Shown piece after piece: positions 26,360 to 44,928 of a stretch of DNA of 64,000 nt. Each line of letters begins with the position of its first letter. The first letter of the stretch is position 1. The notes under the pieces were generated by a model. That model searched no databases. It was not told where the DNA came from and saw only the letters and a list, made by a program, of their open reading frames with translations. The stretch is from Lingula anatina. Its lineage: Eukaryota; Brachiopoda; Lingulata; Lingulida; Lingulidae. A program made the translations under genes and the position numbers. The stretch is from contig NW_019775540.1 in the NCBI RefSeq assembly GCF_001039355.2, positions 49,264-113,263 on the forward strand, given 5' to 3'.

Positions 26360-26795
26360 GTTTTTTTTTTTTTTTANNNNNNNNNNNNNNNNNNNNNNNN
26401 NGATTAGAGTCTGATATTTTTTAATATATTCTTGTTAAGTCATGGCCTTTTGTAAAAATGTGGCCAACAAAACTGGCGATTATTAACCTTGGTTGGAGAC
26501 AGCAACAAATATGACAAGGCCGGAGAGCTTCAATTCTCAATTTGCAAGCAACTCGCGTTGAAAATAAAATCAAAAATATAACTTAGACATCGGGTATAGA
26601 ATTCCTGTGAAAGAAACTAAGACTCATTGCCCTGTTCGTTTTTATTCATTTACAGGCTGGATCTTTGATGTGACCCAAAATTACGACAACTCGTTCTTGG
26701 TTTCGGGAGGGCTTCTGGTGGCAAGTGCTCTTTCCATGGTACTCATACCTTGTTTGAAGCGATGTGATGCCAGGACGGAAACTCCAGCAAATTGA
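23218..26795 (+). CDS. SLC16-type (monocarboxylate transporter-like) MFS protein, complete downstream copy
   Basis: Exons 23218-23524, 24404-24547, 25032-25703, 25918-26046, 26656-26795: 1392 nt, 463 aa. The start ATG sits directly after a splice acceptor (TTTTTTCAG), implying a non-coding first exon upstream. An acidic, Pro/Glu-rich cytoplasmic N-terminus (about 45 aa) precedes PDGGWGWLVVLG, the SLC16 helix-1 signature; the second signature YFEKRQSLAMGIAVCGTGVG begins the third coding exon. About twelve hydrophobic helices fit the major facilitator fold, with a charged loop (EKKSRETREDEASL...) in the middle. The C-terminus is short (KRCDARTETPAN). The family moves lactate, pyruvate or other small molecules across the plasma membrane, often with protons; the substrate here cannot be told. 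The length is normal for the family. Confidence 0.93.
24357..24400. repeat. (ATT)n microsatellite next to a splice acceptor
   Basis: About fourteen ATT/TTA units end immediately before the TTTCAG acceptor of coding exon 2 of the complete SLC16 gene, replacing the usual mixed polypyrimidine tract. The upstream copy has unrelated sequence at this place. Confidence 0.9.
26318..26401. other. Poly-T tract and 25-N assembly gap
   Basis: A long T run (26318-26375, interrupted by ATAG) runs into N at 26377-26401, inside the last intron of the complete SLC16 gene. Exons on both sides are intact, so the coding sequence is unaffected. Confidence 0.97.
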
Positions 26796-27621
26796 CCTCT
26801 GACCCGGTTCGTCCGTCCAACATACTGACATTCGTTAATTTCTGTAATTACTACTGGATACTTGCACCTGATATATAATACTGAGAAATGCTCCCATAAT
26901 TCAGCCAGAAAAGGCCAATAGGGAAGAATAAAGACCAGAGACCTCTTCATTTACCTGGTCACGCAATTTATTATGCATAATGAACTTTATCAGTGCACAG
27001 TTTTTATATCAATGTTCTAAATTATTTCTGTATAATGCAGGTGGTATTTTGCTTGTTTTAAGCGTTTTTGATATCATTAACGGAATTTACCGCACAGCCA
27101 ACAAAAAAAAGTACTGCCATATTTACACAGAGACGATTTTTTGTTAATTTTTACCTTCTCAAATTAACAAATTTCTGGTGAAAATAATTGTTTTTGTTTA
27201 TCATCAACTTCTAATTAAGCACACAATCTGATCAGCTTTTTAAGGAAATAAAATATATCTAAACATTTTTTGTGAAAAGTCAGTAATTTTACATTATGCA
27301 ATTAAGTACAGTTTTTGTTGATAAAGACTACAAAACAAACAGCAATACAGAAATCTAACACTGAAAAATTTATAAGGAGCATTGACATTGATAATTAAAC
27401 ATACTGTACTAAATAAAAACAGGTAAATAAAAATATTAAAGAAATTACGTATTAATAGATTAAATGAACAAGGAAAACAAATAATGGCAAATTAAAGAAG
27501 ACAGGCCAAATAAACAAAGACAAACCATGAAGATAAAGCTAAAACTTTCAGAAATACAGCTGACAGATATCAGTACCGGTCCAGTGCACATAAACATCTT
27601 CTTGTTAATTTGTAAATAATA
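26796..27621. other. 3' flank shared by convergent SLC16 and DDX20 genes
   Basis: About 0.8 kb between two stop codons facing each other. It should hold both 3' UTRs. AATAAA at 26927-26932 is a possible plus-strand poly(A) signal. The sequence is very A/T-rich and no gene is seen. Confidence 0.6.
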
Positions 27622-35808
<8,187 letters not shown>

Positions 35809-36108
35809 TTTCTTTTAGTTTAACTAATCAATAAAAAAATTAAAAAGAGACGTGTTCCTAAAAATGCAGAAAACGCAGGTACGTATTTGGACACCATGCT
35901 ACCTCGTCCTCCATGTTTGATTCGTCTGCCACACGAACATGTATTGACAGTTGTGATTGGATGAAGAGTGTTTTAACCAATTAAATAACTTGTTGCATTT
36001 AAAGGTCGGTACCCTTATCACGTGACCCGGAGGTGTTTCCTCTTCCTGGATTTCGAGTCTTGAACCTGTGATTTCTTTGAATTGTTGTTAAAAGTTTTAA
36101 GTTAAAGC
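35809..36108. promoter_or_regulatory. Bidirectional promoter region, DDX20 / twinfilin
   Basis: Only 300 bp separate the two start codons on opposite strands, so transcription start sites and both 5' UTRs must lie within it. Candidate elements: ATTGG (inverted CCAAT) at 35956-35960, CCAAT at 35977-35981, and an E-box TCACGTGACC at 36018-36027. No TATA box is evident. Element function is inference. Confidence 0.65.
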
Positions 36109-39100
36109 ATGTCTCATCAAACGGGAATTACAGGTAAGACGTATATTTAACTTTCTAAAATATCTTTATTCTTAAATTGACAAAAATAGATTTTGGTTTA
36201 ACATACTACCGGCCGGCTTTTTACACAGGCTACATGTACTGTACAGTACATGTAGTTTCAGATGTCAGTCACAGTATTAGCGGGTACAGTATATCAATCA
36301 TTTACTAGTGGTATTTCAGCTGCCTTTTCTTAGTCTATGGGAAAATACAACAATAAGTATGTATGGAGACTTTTGTTAGTGCTGCTTAAAGTGATAATAA
36401 CTCTTCGTTTCGGCCAAAAAATGAATTTTCCTGGAGTAAACAACAATTTTCCCATACTTACCAATGGTTAATGAATCCATTTTTACATTCAAAGTTAGTC
36501 CCTGGTTTTTTTCTAAAAAGTTTGGTTTTTTGTTAAAATCTCTTAAGAGATTTTAACAGAGTATAGCCATCAATGGAGGTCACGTGGTCTAAAGACAAGC
36601 TCAGATATCAGAATAATAGCTATAACAGCCGTTTTTGTGGGAAAACAGAACATATTATATTTTTATGAGTCACTCACAATGTTTTTATTGTGAAATACAG
36701 ATTTCATACGAAGAGTTATTATCCCTTTAAGTTAATTTCCTTAATTTTTGGCTTAAAATTAGGGGTCTACTCTCAGAATTTTATTTATTATCAGTTCAGT
36801 TAAAGCATTTTCCTTATATGGAGAAATTATGACTAAGTCAAGTACAGTAGGCAGCATGATTATTTCATCTGATTCATCTGACCTTATTCTTATATTAAAT
36901 ACATTTTGAATCTGAGATTATTGTCGTGGCAATTGCTTGTGCAAACCAACCTTCTGCTATGGCCCCACTACTATAGATAATAAGATAAAATTTTGCACCC
37001 ATTTCTATAACAAGAAATATAAACGCTTCATGTTTTAGACTGAGAGTTACATATACCCTATTTTAGCAGACTTCTGAACTATCAACTTAAATTAAAATTT
37101 ATCACAATCTTGGTCTTAAAATTAAGACCATCTTTCAGACTAAATTGTACTTTGTGTATTGAGCCCAAGGTAATTACTAAGTAGTCTGTTCTCCAAGGCC
37201 AGTATTCAGTTTGCCCTTTCCCTGAACTTAAGATGTCTTTACTGATACTCTTCCCCAAAGCAGTATGTAATCTTCTTCATCAAACCTGTATATATGTATG
37301 CTTGTTATTAAACTCCCTTGTGGCTTTATGATATCTGGTATTTACTCGAATAATAGATTCGAATATCGTAAATTATTTTTAAAAAAATGCCCCTAAAAGT
37401 GTTTAATGAGTAATAGCATGACTTGAAAATGTTGATCCAAAAAATTGAAAAGTTTGTTGATTTTTGTCTCAGAACATACATGTACACTGTTGTGAGTTTC
37501 TAAAAATGGTAAATAAAATATTATCAGTGATAACCGTATGTTGTGAAGACCCCTGAGGTCAGGTTGCTGGGGTCAATAGAGCACCTGTTTGGTGGCTGTC
37601 AGAAGAAGCTTATTTTATAACTGCTCTATGGTAAATTTATTATCTGTACTTTTTAGGCAAAATCCCACATAATATGCATCCTTTAAGAGGCAAACAAAAA
37701 GTTGTCAATAGCATTTGGATTTTTAGGTTTAATCTATGTGTTATTTTTATATTTATCATGTAAAATTCTGTTCATTGTATTAACTATTATTTTTGCCTAT
37801 TATTTTCACAGCATCTGAAGACTTGAGGAACTTCTTTGCAACATCTAAAGATGGAAGCATTCGTTTGATGAAGATAGGCATTGACAATGGTATACTCATT
37901 ACTCAGTAGAATTTAAGTGTGCTTAGTTACTATAAGACTTATGGGGATAAAAATAAATGAGTTTGAACACCACTGACCAGACTTTTATAAATGTATCAGG
38001 GGCCGATTGAGGCCGTCTTCTAGGTCTTCCAGAAGACGGTCAGATTTTCAAGTTTACATTGACGGGTATCTAATTTTTTTTTGTCGGAAGACGGTCAAAA
38101 ATGGAGGATGGATCAACAAAGAAAATTTGGAAGTCTGTCAGAATATATCTCTGGATCTGCCCCTGTGTATATACTATCACAAGAAGATGTAGAATTTTTG
38201 TAGTATGTAATCTGTTACAAGAGGTAAATATGTTTGTAATTATGATTAATATGTAATATCACCAATTATGTTATAAACTCTTTTTTGTTTTAATTTTTGC
38301 TTTTCTGTTGCAGAGGAACTTGTTTTGCTGGACAAAAGTGAACCAAGGAGTTCATGGGAAGAAGATATCCTTTCTAAAAATTATCTAAATAATTTATTAC
38401 TTGAAGGCATAGAAGCAATTTTTTTCTTTCAAAATAAAGCAAGTTTTAGTTGTAAGACTTTGAATATTTTGATTTTTTATAAGGTTTAAAATTGATTATA
38501 TGGGATAAAAAGAAATATAAAGTTTATAATATGCCGGTGAATAAAACCAGTGAAGTTGATTGAAAATGAAATCAAACTCTATCTCTATCTTTGGACAATT
38601 GACATAGAGAATGTCATGTTTATTAATTATTATCATTTTGCAATAACTTTGCAAAGGTATCTAATGTCAAACCCATTTAAGAAATTTACAGCAATTAAAT
38701 ATGAATATGATATGAAAAAACTAGCTCAAAATTGTGGACATAAAACCTCCTTGACCATTTCCACATTATGATGCCCAAGTCCTCCCACATCTAGATGAGA
38801 AACAACCTTGTTATATCTTCTACCGTATGGACAGTACAGATAACTCTGATCAGTATGAGTGGATATACCTCAGTTGGTCACCTGACTTCGCCAGTGTATG
38901 TATTATTTATAATAATAATAATATTTATTATTTATGTTCCTGTGTTATTTATGCAAATATACAGTAATGTTATTATATATATATATATATATTTCTTGCA
39001 TTTTAATTTTTAAATACTTTATTGTCTAAAGGTTAATTTTTTTCACTGAAAATTTTTTATTCATCTATTCATCTTAAGAATGTGATTTTATTTTGCTACC

Positions 39101-39110
39101 AGTCAGCCCA

Positions 39111-39176
<66 letters not shown>

Positions 39177-42100
39177 TAGCAAAGTGACTTTTTTATCATT
39201 TTAATATGTAAATGGTCGATCTTTTAGGGTTGAATTCTTTGATATTGTCTACAAAGAGTAAAACATAAAAGTATCAGTAATTTTTAAATTACTTTAAATT
39301 CTTAAAAGAGCCCATTTTTGAATTATAAAATGATGTGTAATGTCTGTCTTACCCTTAAACATCTTATGCTTCTACTTCAGGTTAAACATAAGATGTTGTT
39401 TGCTGCTACCCGAGCCACATTAAAGAGAGAGTTTGGCGGTGGACAGGTCAAATGGGAAATATTTGGAACAGTAAAGGTGAAGCAATTTTTAGTCGCGGTC
39501 AATATTTTAAAGTAGAAGTTGTAATTTATATATATGCAAATGAGGAATGAATTAGCTCAACTTCATTATAAGTGTAGAAAATGACTGCACTGAAAATAGA
39601 ATTAATTGTACCTTTCCTAATCTGTTTTGTCCATTATGTTAATACTATTTTGTATTTAAAAAAACTGTCAAAATGTCGAGTCTTTTCTTACATAGTTAAT
39701 ATAATGTAATAGTCTAACACATATAAAAGATTAAAATTCATTTTCAGTCTAATATTGTTGTCATCTGCACAGACTTGTTTTCTATCATGGTATAATATCA
39801 GTAGTTGTCACCATAATCGTTTTTAGGAGGACCTGTCACTGTCAGGTTTTAGGAAGCACGTGGAGGCCCATGACGCCCCTGCACCTCTTACCTTTGAGGA
39901 GGAGGAATTGGCCATGATCAAAAGTACCGAGGTAAGAAAACAGTCTCGCTTACAAATTCCTGTCAAAATTTTTCCATGATTATATGATGTTTTATTTGTT
40001 GGTGATGAGCTACTGTAGTTTATTAGTAAGATGAATATTATACACATTAGGGGTGATTGAAAAGTTAGTATGTATGGCAGCAGGTTTTTTATTTGTTCTA
40101 TTCTTGCAAAGCAAAATTTCCAGTCAGTAAAAGAGTGAGTTGTACTTACTGCAGGTATGGTTGTAGACAACATGCTAGTGAGGTGTGTAGGGGTGTACAT
40201 GTCAGATTAACAACATGGACAAAATGTCAGGATGAGTCTTAATATGAGAATGGCTTAGTAATTGCAATGTTGGAAAAAGTGTGTGGGCTAAGTTTGTATT
40301 GAGAAGATTTCATTTTTGTTTTCTTCTTGGTTGAGCTCAGAAGTTTAAAATGTTAAAAACAAAAGAATCAGGTTGTCAGAAGAATATTTTGAATTTATAT
40401 CATGGAAAAGTAGAATTTCTCTGAATACATTCAGTAACTGGAGTATATTTTACTTTTGTTTTTTCTAGTTATCGGTAAGAAAGGCTTGACTTGAAATATG
40501 GCATTATTTAGAGGAAAGGAATGGAGAATCAGAATTTACTTTGGCCTGTTGTGGTTTTTGATAACCTCATCCTGCTTTTTAACATGATGTTTTGTTTAAC
40601 TTGTAGATAGGGGTTAAACAGCATGGACATTGCAAGGCTTTGTTTTGCACAGTAGCTTATCACTTTTGAAACACCTTTTATTTTGAATATCATACAGTTA
40701 TCATAACAATTGATGATGATGATGTTGATCGGTTTTTGGGTCTTCTGTCCTGAAGAACAATTGATATATGTATTGAACGTCCCTCAAAACATTTAAATAG
40801 CAAATAAGTTTATTGGAATGCCACTTGTCACAATTAATAGATTTGAGTATTTCAGAAAGAATATTGATATCTGGATAATATTCTGATGCATAGATATGCC
40901 TTGTTTGTTTGGACGTGTTTGTCGGTTCTCTCTTATTCCAAATTTTTGAAGTGTGCAGTTAATAGAAATATAAAGAATGAAGAAATACATTTGTAGGTCC
41001 TATTGCACCTGGGTCATTAACGAAAATTTTGAGAATTGTGCAGCTTTATTTTTCATTTTTTTCATTTGTTCACTCATTTATAATTCACTGAAGCTATTTT
41101 CTTACATAAACTTTGACCATGCTGATACTGATGCTTGCTAAAGCTGTGTTTGTCTTTCTGTGGAAGATTGGTCTCAGTTGTTTATTATTTATTTTAACCC
41201 CCCCCCCACACACACACACACACACACACACTTCTAGGCCAGTTTTATGTGCGTTTGTGTGGCATTTTCTCAGTTGTCATAATTTGTTTAAGATTATTAA
41301 GGTACATTTGATATCAATTTTAGAGTCCCTGATCAAAACTCTTTACGTGTAACCTTCAGACATACTTTCACCCTCATACTTTGAAATTTGTAACATTTTT
41401 TTGCATGGTTGTATAATTATTAGCAGAATCGCAGTTTATGGTTTCATACCAAAAAGGCTCATGATAGAAAAATAAAAATAATGATATATATATAGTGAAA
41501 GACATTTAAACATTCACTAATGTCATTTTTTTAAATTTCAGGTGAAAGCAGACATTGGAGTGGACACAAAGCATCAAACGCTGTCAGGGGTGGCTTTTCC
41601 TATAGAGGACGATGCACTTCATAAGATAATGGAACTAGGGCAAGGAGAAATAACTTATGTCCAGTTGGTAAGAATTAGACTGATTTTCCATTTTTATTCC
41701 AACACTGAAAAGATGTAAATCAGAAGGTCATCATTTTTGTGAAAAAAAAATTAAAGTTGATAGGCAGATAACAGAACAGATATAAGAATGTCATCAATTT
41801 TGTAAAAAAAAAAAAAAAAAGTTGATAGGTAGATAGAAGAATATGCAATGGTCTCTTTGGCTCTATTCCCATAGATTTTAGATCGATCTGGATAATATTC
41901 TGATGCATAGATATGCCTTGTTTGTTTGGACGTGTTTGTCGGTTCTCTCTTATTCCAAATTTTTGAAGTGTGCAGTTAATAGAAATATAAAGAATGAAGA
42001 AATACATTTGTAGGTCCTATTGCTAAAGTAGGTCGATCTAATCTTTGGAAATGGGGTGTTTGTATTTGACCACTGAAAAAGAAAAAATATTGCAGTCAAT

Positions 42101-43142
42101 CTGAATGGAAGTAAAAATGAAATTTTCACAGAAGAGCTATTTTATAACAGGACAAAGAGATTTCTTTATAGTAAGGTCTTTATTAATTTAATTTTTTAAC
42201 TTAATTTTTTAACTTAATTTTCTCTAAATTCAGAGTGTAGACCTTGAAAATGAGAAGATTTGTCTTGAAGCTGCTGAGGATCTCGCAGTCAGTGCCCTAC
42301 CTTCCAGAGTACCTGCTGACCATGCCAGATATCACCTGTTTAAATTTAAACACACACATGAAGGAGACTACCTACAAAGTATAAGTAAGTAGAAATTAAA
42401 TTATTTATTTATTTATTTGCTCAGCGATTTTTTGGATTGATAGGAAATAGATTCTGCAGTATATTTTGTCTGTGTTTACCAGAACTTGCTAACCTTGTAA
42501 TCTGCTCCTCTGATAGATAATATTTAGATTTTATGTCTAATTAATATGCATTTGGATGTACGTTATTAATCTACATGGATTTTTACATGTAAGATATGGG
42601 TACTGACTTTCATTTCAAGATATAGCAAAAATGCTCAATAATTGACACGTTGTCATGTGTCAGACGTCAATTAGCATAGTGTAAATTAAGCATTCAGTGA
42701 GTTATGTTTTCCATTTCCAGTATTTATCTATTCTATGCCTGGTTACAAGTGTTCAGTGAAAGAAAGGATGTTGTACTCTAGTTGTAAATCTCCAGTAATA
42801 GAAATGGTGGAGCAGCTAGGACTACAAGTTGATAGGAAGGTTTGTATATGTTATGCTTTGTTTAGATTGATGCAGTGAAGAAATATCAGAAAGATACCTG
42901 TATTTTAATTACTAGACAATGGAAAAATGCTATAAATATTTTCGTTTCAAGATGAGTGTTTCTTATATTTCTCTTTACTCCAGCTTGAGATTGACAGTGG
43001 CGAGGAACTATCAGAAGCCTACCTTTATGATGAACTCCATCCAAAGAAGAACATAGCAAAGCAGGCCTTTGCTAAACCAAAGGGTCCTGCTGGCAGAGGC
43101 CCAAAACGAATGACGAAGCCTAGGGCAGAAAATGGAGAATAG
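36109..43142 (+). CDS. twf: Twinfilin, complete
   Basis: Ten exons: 36109-36133, 37812-37889, 38314-38364, 38765-38895, 39381-39476, 39827-39931, 41542-41667, 42234-42384, 42721-42839, 42984-43142; 1041 nt, 346 aa, against about 350 for vertebrate twinfilins. It starts [20 protein letters not shown]. Two ADF-homology domains (about 1-140 and 170-310) are followed by a short basic tail; [59 protein letters not shown] and QAFAKPKGP match the family. Twinfilin binds ADP-actin monomers, caps barbed ends, promotes depolymerisation and contacts capping protein through its tail. The intron after exon 3 is AT-AC (U12 type), separately listed. The first exon encodes only 8 residues. AATAAA at 44116-44121 may be the poly(A) signal. 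Confidence 0.97.
36390..36726. mobile_element. TTAA-flanked MITE, copy 3
   Basis: Same family as 4363-4705 and 31758-32091, 337 bp, in intron 1 of twinfilin, about 280 bp after the start codon. TTAA flanks at 36386-36389 and 36727-36730. The left terminal repeat has AGTG instead of AGGG. Confidence 0.88.
38365..38764 (+). other. U12-type AT-AC intron of twinfilin
   Basis: The donor reads ATATCCTTT, a perfect match to the minor-spliceosome 5' consensus. The acceptor is AC (38763-38764), with a branch-point-like TCCTTGAC at 38748-38755 placing the branch A about 10 nt upstream. Splicing here restores [13 protein letters not shown], colinear with human twinfilin-2 (WDQDYDRAVLPLL). No GT-AG alternative was seen that keeps both the frame and the family alignment. 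Confidence 0.92.
39115..39168. repeat. (AT)n microsatellite
   Basis: About 27 AT units in a twinfilin intron; a shorter AT run lies at about 38974-38990. Confidence 0.95.
40871..41006. repeat. 136-bp exact direct repeat, copy 1
   Basis: Identical by eye to 41888-42023. The two copies bracket exon 7 of twinfilin (41542-41667), one in each neighbouring intron. Non-coding. Confidence 0.9.
41888..42023. repeat. 136-bp exact direct repeat, copy 2
   Basis: Identical by eye to 40871-41006. Immediately upstream (about 41715-41850) is a diverged tandem pair of ~80-bp A-rich units containing AAAGTTGATAGGCAGATA-like sequence. Confidence 0.9.
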
Positions 43143-44928
43143 AGGCCTAATAAATGAACTCTGTTGACTTTTATGGATTAAAATTACATTCAAGGCTTGT
43201 TATTACCTTGAATTTGATAGAAGACACAGAATCAAGAATTTGAAGCAAATTTTGAACAGAGCAGTACTGACCAGGAAAAGTTTTTGAAAAGATGGAGCAA
43301 TCCAGATAGAGATGCATACCAAAACACTGGAAGAACCCAAGAGAGGGGTTTAAAACAGGCGGAAACTTGGATTTGTTGAATGTGTGTAACTGAGCCAAGG
43401 CGTCCCTTAATTATGAGATAATACCATTTTAGAAATAAGAAGCCAAGGTGGCAGTAGAATTTTCCGGAATGAATTTCATTAATTATCATGTGAGGGATAT
43501 GTGGGAGAAATGTGTAAAATAACAAAAAAAAAAAATCATTATGCGTAAATTTGACCCAGTCTGGGGCCAGAGCCACTGCAGATCACGTGTAACATAAAAT
43601 GGATGACATAAAATAGTTACATCTCTGTTAAAATGATTATGCAAGAAAATATTTTTGAAAAGTGTGATATTCTCTCTCAACCTGCCAAGGAAGTATACAA
43701 TATTTTTGTAATGCCGTAGTTTATGCCAATATAAGCATGGTTTGTATGGGAATGAATTATATGTTTTTTGTTAAGAACATTGCATGTTTGAATTTTATGT
43801 ACTTTTCCCCAAAAAACTGTGCCTTTCTAAATTGTTATGGGTTCTGCTTTTAAGCTGCATGAAATAATGATGAAAAACGATTTTCTCATAAATTTTGCTT
43901 TAAGAAAATAGATAACCCGGTAAGAGGAAAGTTTTCATTTTGGTGTAAAAGTTAGCATGCTATCAATCATAAATCTGCAAAAATACACTCAAGTTAACAG
44001 TTACAACTGCACTTTTTTGCACTTGTTGACATTAATAATTTCACTTCAATTTATTGTTATTGATTATAAGAATTGATGCAAAAAGCAGTGTCAATTTTTC
44101 AAGTAAGTCGGACTTAATAAAAGTTAATGCATTTTAGTAGTGGTTCAAAGACTTGCTAAATTAGAAATAACACTAATAACATCTTTCAGTCACAGTGTTG
44201 TACTTTATTTAATATTCAACTCAGAATAAATTAAGCATTATGTTTCGTTCATACAAAGACAAATGCTAAGTGTGCTATAATTTTTTATGTCTTTTCTTTG
44301 CCATGCTAACAGTTAAAATTATTTCGGGGGTATATCTATAAATCAATCACTATCTATTCAGAGCTCGTTAAGAACAATCGTGTTTTCACCATTTTCCATC
44401 CTTGTATTAGGTTTCATATAAAGAAACGTAAATGTAAAGAAACAAGAGTGTCACAGTATATCCATATCAGCAAATGTCAATACTATTAAGTTATATGTGA
44501 GGGAATAAAACAGTAAAACCTCTGAAAATGTTCATCACTTCAAATAACACTTGAGTTTAAAATGAATTAAAATGCCCATGTACTGTAATGTCAATGTGCT
44601 GTATGTATATAACTTGCAGTCAGCTGCTCCCACTTTATATTTTAACGCAGTTCTTTTTCAATTAAGTCTTCACACTAATCCTGGGCATTTCTCCTTTTTT
44701 TGAAGTATTGTCCATTTGAAGTTTCTGCACAAAAAATAATAACAATGAAAAACATTGCTGCCTTTTTCTGTCACTGAAAGATACAATGAATATATTCCCA
44801 ACTTTTAAGACTTATCAACTAAGGTAAGGAAAAGAGAACTGTCGAATTCTTCTTTTGATGGCCTCTTAAGAAGAAAATAAAAAGATGTTTTGTTGTTGAA
44901 GACGCTAGCACACAGTCTCCTGTGGTCA
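43143..44928. other. 3' flank between convergent twinfilin and TIMMDC1-like genes
   Basis: Non-coding and A/T-rich. The first ~1 kb is likely the twinfilin 3' UTR, ending near AATAAA at 44116-44121; the rest should include the 3' UTR of the minus-strand gene. Minus-strand ORFs at 43232-43680 are hydrophobic low-complexity readings of this UTR with no recognisable domain. Confidence 0.6.

Noticed and set aside
43232-43680. Overlapping hydrophobic minus-strand ORFs
   Set aside because: They are antisense readings of the probable twinfilin 3' UTR, T-rich, with no domain.
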